Source of the DNA: an uncultured Lachnoanaerobaculum sp.
GTDB taxonomy: Bacteria > Bacillota > Clostridia > Lachnospirales > Lachnospiraceae
DNA length: 50,224 nucleotides
Reading direction: 5' to 3'
Assembly: GCF_938015485.1 (NCBI RefSeq)
Contig: NZ_CALLVU010000072.1
Coordinates: 1-50,224, forward strand
Shown here: positions 1-8,236 of the stretch, in pieces
Position numbering within the stretch: position 1 is the first letter of the stretch
Layout of the letters: the number at the start of each line of letters is the position of its first letter
Notes under the pieces: model-generated
Seen by the model: only the letters and a program-made list of their open reading frames with translations
Database searches by the model: none
Told to the model about the DNA's origin: nothing
Made by a program: the position numbers and the translations under genes

Positions 1-23
1 ATGTTAATATCATCAAGTGATGA

Positions 24-106
24 GCCGGTGTGGCGGAATGGCAGACGCGACAGACTCAAAATCTGTTATTCGAAAGGGTGTGCGAGTTCGAGTCTCGCCA
101 CCGGCA
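24..106 (+). tRNA. tRNA-Leu (anticodon CAA)
   Basis: The 7-bp acceptor stem is formed by GCCGGTG (24-30) and CACCGGC (99-105), with discriminator A106. The anticodon stem ACAGA/TCTGT encloses the loop CTCAAAA, which gives anticodon CAA (reads UUG). There is a long class II variable arm and a T-arm of the form GCGAG-TTCGAGT-CTCGC. At 83 nt with a long variable arm and this anticodon the isotype is leucine. CCA is not encoded, so it must be added after transcription. The promoter is outside the window. Confidence 0.96.
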
Positions 107-109
107 GTT

Positions 110-137
110 AGCTGTATGATTTTCATACAGCTTTTTT
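110..137 (+). terminator. Intrinsic terminator after tRNA-Leu
   Basis: A perfect 9-bp stem, AGCTGTATG (110-118) with CATACAGCT (124-132), closes a 5-nt loop and runs into six T residues. It starts four bases after the tRNA, so it ends the tRNA transcript. Confidence 0.9.
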
Positions 138-220
138 ATTGCCAAAATATGGTATCAAATTGTATATAGAGATATAAAATTGGACATAGCACAGAAAGTT
201 TTAAAAATACTTCTATAAAA

Positions 221-249
221 TGGAAAAGTAAATTTTTTTATGCTAGAAT
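221..249 (+). promoter_or_regulatory. Sigma-70-type promoter for the malic enzyme gene
   Basis: TGGAAA (221-226), a 17-base spacer and TAGAAT (244-249) sit 40 bases before the malic enzyme start codon. The -10 box matches five of six consensus positions and the -35 box four of six. The call rests on sequence match only. Confidence 0.55.
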
Positions 250-288
250 ACATTCAAATATTTTATAGAAATCATATAAGGTGGAAAT

Positions 289-1464
289 ATGGATTATAGT
301 AAAGAAGCTTTAAAATTACATGAGGAGAATAGCGGTAAGGTTGCCGTTGCAAGTAAGATAAAAATAAATACAAGAGATGATCTGAGTACTGCATATACTC
401 CGGGAGTAGCCGAGCCTTGCAGAGAGATTGCAAAAGATCCTGAAAATGTATGGAAGTATACGGCAAAGAAAAATCTTGTGGCGGTAGTTTCCGACGGAAC
501 AGCCGTGCTTGGACTTGGAGATATAGGACCGAAAGCTGCAATGCCTGTAATGGAGGGTAAGGCTATACTTTTTAAAGAGTTTGGAGATGTTGACGCCTTT
601 CCTATATGCCTTGACACTAAGGATACGGAGGAGATTATAAAGACTGTAAGGAATATTGCACCATGCTTCGGTGGAATAAACTTGGAGGATATTGCATCGC
701 CGAAATGTTTTGAAATAGAAGAGAGGCTTGAGAAAGAACTTGAGATACCTGTATTTCATGATGACCAGCACGGTACTGCAATAGTTGTTACAGCGGCACT
801 TATCAATGCACTTAAGCTTGTAAAAAAAGAAATGTCCGAAATAAAGGTTGTTTTAAACGGGCCCGGAAGTGCCGGCACGGCAATTATCAAAATGCTTTTG
901 GAGTCGGGTGTAAAGAATATAATAGCCTGTGATGAATTCGGTATATTATATAATGACAGAGCAGAGGGAATAAAGGATCATAAAAAATGGCTTTGTACCG
1001 TAACCAATAGGGAAGATATGAGAGGCACTCTTTCCGATGCTCTTGTAGGTGCGGATGTGTTTATAGGAGTTTCCGTAGCAAATATCCTCACAAAAGATAT
1101 GATAAAGACGATGGCAAAGGATCCGATAGTCTTTGCTATGGCAAATCCGAATCCTGAGATTTCATATGACGATGCAATAAAAGCCGGTGTAGCTGTAATG
1201 GGAACCGGAAGAAGCGACAGACCGAATCAAATCAACAATGTACTTGCATTCCCCGGGATTTTCAGAGGTGCGCTTGATGCAGGTGCAAGAGATATAAATT
1301 ACGATATGAAAAAGGCGGCGGCAAAGGCTATTGCGGAGTATATAAAGCCTGAAGATTTGAATGCAGAAAATATTATACCTTCCGCACTTGATAAGAATGT
1401 GGCAAAATCTGTAGCGGATGCTGTAGCTAAGGCAGCTAAAGAGAGCGGATGTGTTAGGAAGTGA
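289..1464 (+). CDS. Malic enzyme (NAD(P)-dependent, short form)
   Basis: Oxidative decarboxylation of malate to pyruvate and CO2 in the cytosol, linking the C4-acid pool to pyruvate. The 391-residue length fits the short bacterial form that lacks the phosphotransacetylase-like tail. The N-terminal half has the typical YTPGVAEPC and GLGDIGPKAAMPVMEGK motifs. The conserved FHDDQHGTA block starts at residue 156 and is followed by a Rossmann segment with GPGSAG, which binds the dinucleotide. The motif FAMANPNPE lies in the C-terminal half. The start ATG follows AAGGTGG at good spacing. The stop codon overlaps the start region of the downstream folate transporter gene, so the two are probably co-transcribed. 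NAD versus NADP preference cannot be read with confidence. A YtsJ-like role is likely but not proven. Confidence 0.93.
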   Translation: MDYSKEALKLHEENSGKVAVASKIKINTRDDLSTAYTPGVAEPCREIAKDPENVWKYTAKKNLVAVVSDGTAVLGLGDIGPKAAMPVMEGKAILFKEFGDVDAFPICLDTKDTEEIIKTVRNIAPCFGGINLEDIASPKCFEIEERLEKELEIPVFHDDQHGTAIVVTAALINALKLVKKEMSEIKVVLNGPGSAGTAIIKMLLESGVKNIIACDEFGILYNDRAEGIKDHKKWLCTVTNREDMRGTLSDALVGADVFIGVSVANILTKDMIKTMAKDPIVFAMANPNPEISYDDAIKAGVAVMGTGRSDRPNQINNVLAFPGIFRGALDAGARDINYDMKKAAAKAIAEYIKPEDLNAENIIPSALDKNVAKSVADAVAKAAKESGCVRK

Positions 1465-1466
1465 TT

Positions 1467-2009
1467 ATGACGGATATTAAAGATATATTTTTGTTCTCAT
1501 ATAGGGAACTTAAGAAGGTAAGAACTATTACAACAGTAGCTATGTTTGTGGCGTTGTCGATCATATTGGGGGCTTTTACAGTACCTATAGGCAATTTTTT
1601 AAAGATCGGTTTCTCATCTTTGACTACTGTAAGCGTGGGATACTTGTTCGGACCTATTGTAGGTTCGGTTTTTGGAGCTGTGACAGATGTTGTAAAGTAT
1701 GCTATTAAGCCTACAGGACCGTTTTTTCCGGGATTTACTTTAAATGCGATTATTTCCGGATTTATTTACGGAAGTATATTATATAAGAAGCAAGTGAGTA
1801 TAAAGAGGATTTTTATTGCAGAGTGTTTTGTAAGTCTGCTTTGTAATATCTTACTTGGTACACTATGGTTGAATGTTCTATATGGTAAGGCTTTTCTTGC
1901 CATTTTGCCTATGAGAGCGTTGAAGAATATAATTCTTCTGCCTATAAACAGTTTTATGGCATTTGCTATACTCAAGTTTTTGGAGCAGTACAAACAAAAA
2001 ATAAAATAA
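1467..2009 (+). CDS. folT: ECF transporter S component, folate family
   Basis: Substrate-binding membrane subunit of an energy-coupling-factor vitamin importer. About six hydrophobic segments fill the 180 residues. The FolT-like signature FPGFTLNAIISGFIYG lies near the middle, and PMRALKN followed by LPINSF lies near the C-terminus. It must borrow a shared energising module (EcfA, EcfA', EcfT), none of which is in the window. I chose ATG at 1467 because the in-frame GTG at 1461 lies too close to the TAGGA ribosome binding site; both starts overlap or abut the malic enzyme stop. Folate specificity is inferred from family resemblance only. Confidence 0.82.
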   Translation: MTDIKDIFLFSYRELKKVRTITTVAMFVALSIILGAFTVPIGNFLKIGFSSLTTVSVGYLFGPIVGSVFGAVTDVVKYAIKPTGPFFPGFTLNAIISGFIYGSILYKKQVSIKRIFIAECFVSLLCNILLGTLWLNVLYGKAFLAILPMRALKNIILLPINSFMAFAILKFLEQYKQKIK

Positions 2010-2022
2010 AATAAAAAAGTGC

Positions 2023-2051
2023 TTGCAATCGGCTTTAATCTGTGCTATCCT
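2023..2051 (+). promoter_or_regulatory. Main promoter of the S10-spc-alpha ribosomal operon
   Basis: TTGCAA (2023-2028), exactly 17 bases, then TATCCT (2046-2051). It lies just after an A-rich stretch that resembles an UP element. It is the only good promoter between folT and rpsJ, and would start transcription about 215 bases before rpsJ. Confidence 0.7.
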
Positions 2052-2054
2052 AGA

Positions 2055-2272
2055 ACAGCTGTGACATTGATAGCTAAGAAGCATAGGTTGCCGTTTAACG
2101 GGTTTTATGTGGAGCGAAGGTCATGTTGCAAAAACTGGCGACAAGTCACTGTACAAACAGCATCTCATATTGAGTATTTCGTGTGGTTAAGATTTACGAC
2201 ACGCACGGAAGAGTGTACAGTCACCGCTTGTCAATTTCTTTTATAAAGATTGAAAAGGAGGCGGCTTTTTTT
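2055..2272 (+). promoter_or_regulatory. Structured 5' leader of the ribosomal operon
   Basis: About 215 bases of untranslated leader between the promoter and rpsJ. A hairpin at roughly 2080-2110 has a CCGT-TTA-ACGG core with an outer CATAGG/TTTTATG stem. Further partly paired segments follow up to the rpsJ ribosome binding site AAAAGGAGG. S10 operon leaders in other bacteria are targets for autogenous control, for example by L4 in E. coli. Whether this leader binds a ribosomal protein cannot be judged here. No convincing ORF lies in it. Confidence 0.5.
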
Positions 2273-2590
2273 ATGGCAAATCAGGTAATGAGAATCACAT
2301 TAAAAGCTTATGATCATCAATTGGTTGACAGCTGTGCTGCAAGAATTGTTGATACTGTAAAGAAGACAGGAGCAGCTGTTTCAGGACCTGTTCCACTACC
2401 AACAAAGAAGGAAGTGGTTACTATCCTTAGAGCTGTACATAAGTACAAAGACTCTCGTGAGCAGTTCGAGCAGAGAACTCACAAGAGACTGATTGATGTC
2501 ATTGCACCATCACAGAAGACTGTTGATGCACTTTCCAGATTGGAAATGCCTGCAGGTGTGAATATTGACATCAAGATGAAGAGTAGATAA
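2273..2590 (+). CDS. rpsJ: 30S ribosomal protein S10
   Basis: 105 residues, normal for S10, with the family sequence starting MANQVMRITLKAYDH and containing SGPVPLPTKKE in the flexible loop that packs in the 30S head. S10 also takes part in antitermination as NusE. The start ATG at 2273 follows AAAAGGAGG; an upstream in-frame extension has no ribosome binding site and is not used. It is the first gene of the ribosomal cluster. The 75-base gap to rplC holds a small GAGCAC/GTGCTC hairpin (2622-2636). Confidence 0.98.
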   Translation: MANQVMRITLKAYDHQLVDSCAARIVDTVKKTGAAVSGPVPLPTKKEVVTILRAVHKYKDSREQFEQRTHKRLIDVIAPSQKTVDALSRLEMPAGVNIDIKMKSR

Positions 2591-2665
2591 TCCGCTATAA
2601 GCGTTAATCCTGCTCTAGGATGAGCACATAGTGCTCCGCTGTAGAATAAACCAGGAGGTATAATA

Positions 2666-3343
2666 ATGAAGAAGGCAATACTTGCTAGAAAAGTAGGTAT
2701 GACACAGATTTTCGATGAGAACGGCGTGTTGATACCTGTAACAGTTCTTCTTGCAGGACCATGTGTTGTTACACAGGTTAAGACAGAAGAGAATGACGGA
2801 TACAATTCAGTTCAGGTTGCATATGGACAGATCCGTACAAAGTTGGTTAATAAGGCTAAGGCAGGTCATCTTGCTAAGGCAGGAATTGAGAAGACTGTAG
2901 TTGAGAACGGTGATAAGAAGAGAGAAGTTTTTGCTGCCGGAAGATTTATCAGAGAGTTCAAGTTTGAGAATGCATCAGAGTATGCTCCGAAGGCTGAAAT
3001 CAAGGCAGATATCTTCGCTGCAGGAGATAAGGTTGATGCAAGCGCTATCTCAAAGGGTAAGGGCTTCCAGGGTGCTATCAAGCGTCACGGACAGTCAAGA
3101 GGACCTATGAGTCACGGTTCAAAGTTCCACCGTCATCAGGGTTCAAACGGTTCGTCTTCAGATCCGAGCCATGTATTCAAGGGCAAAGGAATGCCGGGAC
3201 ACATGGGCGCAAAGAAGGTGACAACACAGAATCTTGAAATCGTAAGAGTTGACGCCGATAAGAATCTTATCCTTGTAAAGGGTTCAATGCCGGGTTCAAA
3301 GAAGGCTCTAATAACATTAAAAGAGACTGTTAAGAAGAAATAA
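2666..3343 (+). CDS. rplC: 50S ribosomal protein L3
   Basis: 225 residues, starting MKKAILARKVGMTQIF as in other L3 proteins. L3 nucleates 50S assembly and reaches toward the peptidyl transferase centre. The conserved segment around residues 150-175 (HGSKFHRHQGS, GMPGHMG) is that finger. Start follows CCAGGAGG. The gap to rplD is 22 bases with its own strong ribosome binding site. Confidence 0.98.
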   Translation: MKKAILARKVGMTQIFDENGVLIPVTVLLAGPCVVTQVKTEENDGYNSVQVAYGQIRTKLVNKAKAGHLAKAGIEKTVVENGDKKREVFAAGRFIREFKFENASEYAPKAEIKADIFAAGDKVDASAISKGKGFQGAIKRHGQSRGPMSHGSKFHRHQGSNGSSSDPSHVFKGKGMPGHMGAKKVTTQNLEIVRVDADKNLILVKGSMPGSKKALITLKETVKKK

Positions 3344-3365
3344 CTAACAGAAAGGAGGAACACAA

Positions 3366-3986
3366 ATGGCTAATATATCAGTATTTAATATTGAAGGAAA
3401 AGAAGTAGGTAGTATAGAATTAAACGATGCTGTGTTCGGAGTTAATGTTAACGAGCATTTAGTTCATATGGCAGTTGTTGCACAGTTGGCAAACAAGCGT
3501 CAGGGAACACAAAAGGCAAAGACCCGTTCCGAAGTTAGCGGTGGCGGTAGAAAGCCTTGGAAGCAAAAAGGTACAGGACATGCACGTCAGGGTTCAACAA
3601 GATCACCTCAGTGGAAAGGCGGCGGTGTTGTATTTGCACCTACTCCAAGAGATTATACAATCAATCTCAATAAGAAAGAGAAGAGAATCGCTCTTAAGAG
3701 TGCTCTTACAAGCAGAGTTCTCGAGAACAAGTTCATCGTAGTTGATGATTTTGCAATGAGCGAGATTAAGACAAAGAAGATGCAGCAGACTTTGAACAAC
3801 TTAAATGTTAAGAAGGCACTTGTTGTATGTGCTGAGAATGAGAAGAACACTGTACTTTCTGTTAGAAATATATATGGTGTTAAGGCTGCTTCACCTAAGA
3901 CTATCAATGTATATGATATCTTAAAGTACAATACAGTGGTAGCTTCAAAGGACGCTGTTAAGACTATAGAGGAGGTATATGCGTAA
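3366..3986 (+). CDS. rplD: 50S ribosomal protein L4
   Basis: 206 residues. It contains the L4 extended loop (GGGRKPWKQKGTGHARQGS, around residues 58-77) that lines the polypeptide exit tunnel. In some bacteria L4 is the autogenous repressor of the S10 operon. The start follows AAAGGAGG. Its stop TAA shares one base with the ATG of rplW, so the two are translationally coupled. Confidence 0.98.
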   Translation: MANISVFNIEGKEVGSIELNDAVFGVNVNEHLVHMAVVAQLANKRQGTQKAKTRSEVSGGGRKPWKQKGTGHARQGSTRSPQWKGGGVVFAPTPRDYTINLNKKEKRIALKSALTSRVLENKFIVVDDFAMSEIKTKKMQQTLNNLNVKKALVVCAENEKNTVLSVRNIYGVKAASPKTINVYDILKYNTVVASKDAVKTIEEVYA

Positions 3987-4285
3987 TGGCAAACATACAA
4001 TACTATGATGTAATACTTAAGCCGGTTATTACAGAGAAGAGCATGCTCGGCATGACTGATAAAAAGTATACTTTCCTTGTACATCCTGAGTCAAACAAGA
4101 CAATGATCAAAGAAGCTGTTGAGAAGATGTTTGACGGCGTTAAGGTTTCAAGAGTAAATACTATGAACCAGGACGGAAAGTCAAAGAGAAGAGGAATGAC
4201 AACAGGTAAGACAGCAAAGGTTAAAAAGGCTATTGTATGGCTTACAGAGGACAGTAAGGATATTGAGTTATTCCAGGGATTATAA
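3986..4285 (+). CDS. rplW: 50S ribosomal protein L23
   Basis: 99 residues, with the L23 start MANIQYYDVILKPVITEKS. L23 sits at the exit tunnel and is the docking site for trigger factor and SRP. The C-terminal part has the basic KSKRRGMTTGKTAKVKKA loop. It is coupled to rplD by a one-base overlap. The 91-base gap after it contains several hairpins, described separately. Confidence 0.98.
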   Translation: MANIQYYDVILKPVITEKSMLGMTDKKYTFLVHPESNKTMIKEAVEKMFDGVKVSRVNTMNQDGKSKRRGMTTGKTAKVKKAIVWLTEDSKDIELFQGL

Positions 4286-4345
4286 GCAACAAATGTTGCT
4301 TTTTCTCAGATAATATCTGAGTAATATTATACGGCATCCTGCCGT
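4285..4345 (+). promoter_or_regulatory. Three tandem hairpins between rplW and rplB
   Basis: AGCAAC-AAAT-GTTGCT (4285-4300) is followed by a short T run (TTTTCT), which resembles a weak intrinsic terminator. Next come CTCAGAT-AAT-ATCTGAG (4305-4321) and ACGGCA-TCC-TGCCGT (4331-4345). All three are perfect stems. They may cause partial termination or protect the 3' or 5' ends of processed mRNA; the sequence alone does not decide. Confidence 0.55.
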
Positions 4346-4376
4346 GATAAAGTGCATAGCACAAGAAGGAGATAAA

Positions 4377-5225
4377 ATGGGAATAAAGAAGTATAGTCCG
4401 TATACACCGTCAAGAAGAAACATGACAGGTTTGGACTTTAGTGTAATTACAAAAAGCACTCCTGAGAAGTCATTGTTGGCACCTATTAAGAAGAACTCAG
4501 GAAGAAACAATCAAGGTAAAATAACAGTAAGACATCGTGGTGGCGGTGCAAAGAGAAAATACAGAATTATCGACTTTAAGAGAAATTCAAAAGACGGAGT
4601 TCCTGCAAAGGTTGTTGCAATAGAGTATGATCCTAACAGAACAGCTAACATTGCACTTATCTCATATGTAGACGGCGCAAAGGCTTATATCCTTGCTCCT
4701 GAGGGACTTCAGGTTGGAGCTACAATCGTAAGCGGTTCAGGTGCTGAGGCAAGAATCGGAAACTGTTTACCACTTGCAGAGATTCCTGTAGGTGCACAGA
4801 TTCACAACATCGAGCTTTATCCTGGAAAGGGCGGACAGCTTGTTCGTTCAGCAGGAAATGTTGCACAGCTTATGGCTAAGGAAGGAAAGTATGCAACTCT
4901 TCGTCTTCCTTCAGGCGAGATGAGAATGGTTCCAATCATTTGCAGAGCTACTATCGGTATAGTAGGAAACGGTGAGCATTCACTTGTTAAGCTCGGTAAG
5001 GCGGGAAGAAAGCGTCACATGGGTATCAGACCTACAGTTCGTGGTTCTGTCATGAACCCTAATGACCATCCACACGGTGGTGGTGAAGGTAAAACCGGAA
5101 TCGGTCGTCCGGGTCCATCTACTCCTTGGGGTAAACCGGCTCTTGGTCTTAAGACTAGAAACAAGAAGAAACAGTCTAATAAGTTAATCATCAGAAGAAG
5201 AGATGGTAAGGCCGCTACTAAATAA
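4377..5225 (+). CDS. rplB: 50S ribosomal protein L2
   Basis: 282 residues from ATG 4377, which follows AGAAGGAGA and gives the usual start MGIKKYSPYTPSRRNMTG. An earlier in-frame ATG at 4344 would add 11 unrelated residues and is rejected. L2 is a primary 23S rRNA binder near the peptidyl transferase centre. The conserved C-terminal motif VRGSVMNPNDHPHGGGEG contains the histidine associated with catalytic function. It is followed at 14 bases by rpsS. Confidence 0.98.
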   Translation: MGIKKYSPYTPSRRNMTGLDFSVITKSTPEKSLLAPIKKNSGRNNQGKITVRHRGGGAKRKYRIIDFKRNSKDGVPAKVVAIEYDPNRTANIALISYVDGAKAYILAPEGLQVGATIVSGSGAEARIGNCLPLAEIPVGAQIHNIELYPGKGGQLVRSAGNVAQLMAKEGKYATLRLPSGEMRMVPIICRATIGIVGNGEHSLVKLGKAGRKRHMGIRPTVRGSVMNPNDHPHGGGEGKTGIGRPGPSTPWGKPALGLKTRNKKKQSNKLIIRRRDGKAATK

Positions 5226-5239
5226 AGGAGGAAAGATAA

Positions 5240-5518
5240 ATGTCACGTTCACTTAAAAAAGGACCATTTGCAGATGCAAGTTTATTAAAGAAAGTTGACG
5301 CAATGAACAAAGCCGGCGACAAGAGTGTCATCAAGACATGGTCACGCCGTTCTACAATCTTCCCACAGATGGTAGGTCATACTATTGCTGTTCATGATGG
5401 AAGAAAGCATGTTCCGGTATATGTTACCGAGGATATGGTAGGACATAAGCTTGGTGAGTTCGTTGCTACAAGAACTTACAAAGGACATAAAGCTGACGAT
5501 AAGAAAGCTTCAAGATAA
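5240..5518 (+). CDS. rpsS: 30S ribosomal protein S19
   Basis: 92 residues, with the family start MSRSLKKGPFAD and the central WSRRSTIFPQMVGHTIAVH segment. S19 binds 16S rRNA with S13 in the 30S head. The ribosome binding site is AAAGGAGG. It lies between rplB and rplV as in most bacteria. Confidence 0.98.
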   Translation: MSRSLKKGPFADASLLKKVDAMNKAGDKSVIKTWSRRSTIFPQMVGHTIAVHDGRKHVPVYVTEDMVGHKLGEFVATRTYKGHKADDKKASR

Positions 5519-5544
5519 GAGAGGGTTGAAAGGAGGTTTTTTAA

Positions 5545-5931
5545 ATGGCAAAAGGACATAGATCCCAGATTAAAAGAGAAAGAAATGCAGTTAAGGACAC
5601 CAGACCATCAGCTAAGCTCTCATATGCCAGAGTACCTGTTCAGAAGGCATGTTTCGTGCTGGATGCTATCAGAGGTAAGAATGTTGGTGAGGCTTTGGGT
5701 ATTCTTATGTATAGCCCAAGATATGCGTCAAGTGTTATCAAGAAATTGGTAGAGTCAGCAGTTGCTAATGCTGAGAACAACAACAATTTAGATCCGTCTA
5801 AGTTATATATTGCAGAGTGTTACGCAAGTGACGGCCCTATAATGAAGAGAATTAAGCCTAGAGCACAGGGTAGAGCTTATCGTATCGAGAAGAGAATGAG
5901 CCATATCACAGTGGTCTTAGATGAAAGATAG
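5545..5931 (+). CDS. rplV: 50S ribosomal protein L22
   Basis: 128 residues. The beta-hairpin (SDGPIMKRIKPRAQGRAYR, near residues 90-110) reaches into the exit tunnel; mutations there in other species give macrolide resistance. The protein has a slightly long basic N-terminus (MAKGHRSQIKRERN). The start follows GAAAGGAGG. Confidence 0.98.
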   Translation: MAKGHRSQIKRERNAVKDTRPSAKLSYARVPVQKACFVLDAIRGKNVGEALGILMYSPRYASSVIKKLVESAVANAENNNNLDPSKLYIAECYASDGPIMKRIKPRAQGRAYRIEKRMSHITVVLDER

Positions 5932-5945
5932 GAGGAGACGCGAAA

Positions 5946-6602
5946 ATGGGACAGAAAGTTAATCCACATGGACTTAGAGTCGGTGTTATAAAAGACTGGA
6001 GCTCCAGATGGTACGCTGATAAGGATTTCGCTGATTGCTTAGTGGAAGACTACAATATCAGAAAGTTCTTAAAGAAGAAACTTTATTCAGCAAGCGTATC
6101 GGATATTGAAATAGAGCGTGCTTCAGACAGAGTTAGAATAATACTTCATACTGCAAGACCGGGTGTTGTTATCGGTAAGCAGGGTGCAGAAGTTGAGAAA
6201 TTAAAGAAGGAAGTATCAAAGTTTACAGATAAGAAAGTATTCATTGATATTAAAGAAATCAAGAGACCTGACAGAGATGCACAGCTTGTAGCTGAGAATA
6301 TCGCTGCACAGCTTGAGAACCGTATTTCATTCCGTAGAGCAATGAAGTCAACAATGTCAAGAAGTATGAAGGCAGGAGTTCTTGGTATCAAGGCAAGCTG
6401 TTCAGGACGTCTTGGCGGTGCGGATATGGCTCGTACAGAGTTCTATTCAGAGGGTACTATCCCGCTTCAGACATTGAGAGCCGACATTCAGTACGGTTTT
6501 GCAGAGGCAAACACAACATACGGTAAAGTCGGTGTTAAGGTTTGGATATATACAGGTGAGGTGCTTCCTCAAAGAAAAACACAGGAAGGGAGCGTAAAAT
6601 AA
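5946..6602 (+). CDS. rpsC: 30S ribosomal protein S3
   Basis: 218 residues, starting MGQKVNPHGLRVGVIKDW. The KH domain has its GxxG element in RPGVVIGKQGAEVEKLK (about residues 70-87). S3 forms part of the mRNA entry site and helicase. The ribosome binding site AGGAGG overlaps the end of rplV. Confidence 0.98.
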   Translation: MGQKVNPHGLRVGVIKDWSSRWYADKDFADCLVEDYNIRKFLKKKLYSASVSDIEIERASDRVRIILHTARPGVVIGKQGAEVEKLKKEVSKFTDKKVFIDIKEIKRPDRDAQLVAENIAAQLENRISFRRAMKSTMSRSMKAGVLGIKASCSGRLGGADMARTEFYSEGTIPLQTLRADIQYGFAEANTTYGKVGVKVWIYTGEVLPQRKTQEGSVK

Positions 6603-6603
6603 T

Positions 6604-7041
6604 ATGTTAATGCCTAAGAGAGTAAAGCGTAGAAAACAGTTCAGAGGTTCTATGGCAGGTAAGGCCCTAAGAGGCAATAAGATCACTTACGGTGAGTATG
6701 GTTTAGTATCCCTTGATCCTTGTTGGATAAAGTCAAACCAGATAGAGGCTGCCAGAGTTGCGATGACTCGTTATATCAAGCGTGGCGGTAAAGTTTGGAT
6801 AAAGATTTTCCCTGATAAGCCTGTTACAGCAAAACCTGCTGAGACTCGAATGGGTTCAGGTAAAGGTGCTACAGAGTATTGGGTAGCTGTTGTAAAGCCG
6901 GGTCGTGTATTATTCGAGATCGCAGGCGTACCTGAAGAGATTGCCAGAGAGGCACTTCGTCTTGCAATGCATAAGCTTCCTTGCAGATGTAAGATAGTTT
7001 CAAAGGCTGATTTGGAAGGCGGTGAAGCAAGTGAAAACTAA
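6604..7041 (+). CDS. rplP: 50S ribosomal protein L16
   Basis: 145 residues with the standard start MLMPKRVKRRKQFRG and the motif KPAETRMGSGKGATEYWVA. L16 organises the A-site region of the 50S subunit. It begins two bases after the rpsC stop and overlaps the start of rpmC, which implies coupled translation. Confidence 0.97.
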   Translation: MLMPKRVKRRKQFRGSMAGKALRGNKITYGEYGLVSLDPCWIKSNQIEAARVAMTRYIKRGGKVWIKIFPDKPVTAKPAETRMGSGKGATEYWVAVVKPGRVLFEIAGVPEEIAREALRLAMHKLPCRCKIVSKADLEGGEASEN

Positions 7042-7237
7042 GAATTATGTAAACGAATTAAAGTCAAAAAGCTTAGAACAGTTAAATGAGGAATTGGTTT
7101 TGGCAAAGAAGGAACTTTTCAACCTTAGATTCCAAAATGCAACCAGCCAGTTGGATAACACTTCAAGAATTAAGGAAGTTCGTAGGAACATTGCCAGAAT
7201 TCAGACAGTTATCACTGAGAATGCAAAATTGGCATAA
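7031..7237 (+). CDS. rpmC: 50S ribosomal protein L29
   Basis: 68 residues from GTG 7031 (MKTKNYVNELKSKS). This start lies at a suitable distance from GGAAGGCGG; an in-frame GTG at 7022 is too close to it. The helical-hairpin L29 motif NLRFQNATSQLDNT is present. L29 sits by the exit tunnel next to L23. The 5' end overlaps rplP by 11 bases. Confidence 0.95.
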   Translation: MKTKNYVNELKSKSLEQLNEELVLAKKELFNLRFQNATSQLDNTSRIKEVRRNIARIQTVITENAKLA

Positions 7238-7255
7238 AGATAAAGGAGATAAACC

Positions 7256-7510
7256 GTGGAGAGAAATCTTAGAAAAACCCGTATCGGCAAGGTTGTTAGC
7301 GATAAGATGGATAAGACAATCACTGTTGCAATCGAAGACCATGTAAAGCATCCACTTTATGGCAAGATTGTAAAGAAGACTGTTAAGTTCAAGGCACATG
7401 ATGAGAAGAATGAATGTAACATTGGCGATACTGTAAAGATTATGGAGACAAGACCTCTTTCAAAGGATAAGAGATGGAGACTTGTACAGATAATTGAGAA
7501 GGCAAAATAA
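7256..7510 (+). CDS. rpsQ: 30S ribosomal protein S17
   Basis: 84 residues, starting with GTG (MERNLRKTRIGKVVSDKMDKT). OB-fold primary 16S rRNA binder; the conserved motif HPLYGKIVKKTVKFKAHDE is clear. The ribosome binding site is AAAGGAGA. Confidence 0.97.
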   Translation: MERNLRKTRIGKVVSDKMDKTITVAIEDHVKHPLYGKIVKKTVKFKAHDEKNECNIGDTVKIMETRPLSKDKRWRLVQIIEKAK

Positions 7511-7533
7511 TTAGGTAGGAAGGAGTATCCGGC

Positions 7534-7902
7534 ATGATTCAGCAGGAAACAAGATTGAAGGTAGCCGATAACACCGGAGCAAAGGAATTGCTTACAATTC
7601 GTGTTATGGGTGGTTCAACTAGAAGATATGCTCATATCGGCGATATAATCGTCGCTACCGTTAAAGATGCAACACCCGGCGGTGTTGTTAAGAAAGGCGA
7701 TGTTGTCAAGGCTGTTGTAGTAAGATCAGTCAATAGCACACGCCGTAAAGACGGTTCATACATCAAATTCGACGAAAACGCAGCAGTTATAATCAAGGAT
7801 GACAAGACTCCAAGAGGTACTCGTATCTTTGGACCGGTTGCAAGAGAACTTCGTGAGAAGCAGTTCATGAAGATTGTATCTCTCGCACCTGAAGTATTAT
7901 AA
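7534..7902 (+). CDS. rplN: 50S ribosomal protein L14
   Basis: 122 residues, the normal L14 length, starting MIQQETRLKVADNTGAKEL and ending with the IVSLAPEVL tail. L14 lies at the subunit interface and is the docking site of the silencing factor RsfS. The ribosome binding site is GAAGGAG. Confidence 0.98.
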   Translation: MIQQETRLKVADNTGAKELLTIRVMGGSTRRYAHIGDIIVATVKDATPGGVVKKGDVVKAVVVRSVNSTRRKDGSYIKFDENAAVIIKDDKTPRGTRIFGPVARELREKQFMKIVSLAPEVL

Positions 7903-7913
7903 GGAGGTCTAGC

Positions 7914-8219
7914 GTGCATAAAATCAAAAGAGATGATATGGTTAAAATCATATCTGGAAAAGATAAAGGCAAGACAGGTAAAGTATTAAAGGTTGATACT
8001 AAGAAGAACAGAGTAATAGTTGAAGGCTGTAATATGATAACAAAGCATACAAAGCCAAGTATGGCTAACCAGAACGGCGGTATCGTAAATACAGAGGGAA
8101 CTATTGATATATCAAATGTAATGTTGGTTGTTGACGGTCAGGCTACAAGAGTCGGCTTTGAAGTAAAAGACGGCAAGAAGGTTCGTGTAGCTAAGAAGAC
8201 CGGTAAGGCTATCGACTAA
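7914..8219 (+). CDS. rplX: 50S ribosomal protein L24
   Basis: 101 residues from GTG 7914, eight bases after TAAGGAGGT. The N-terminal KOW motif (VKIISGKDKGKTGKVLKV) is followed by the typical GCNMITKHTKPS loop. L24 is an assembly initiator of the 50S subunit. Confidence 0.97.
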   Translation: MHKIKRDDMVKIISGKDKGKTGKVLKVDTKKNRVIVEGCNMITKHTKPSMANQNGGIVNTEGTIDISNVMLVVDGQATRVGFEVKDGKKVRVAKKTGKAID

Positions 8220-8236
8220 TAGGAAAGGAGGAAAAC

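Noticed and set aside
2019..2246. Small ORF in the S10 leader
   Set aside because: It overlaps the main promoter, has no ribosome binding site and no recognisable protein features.
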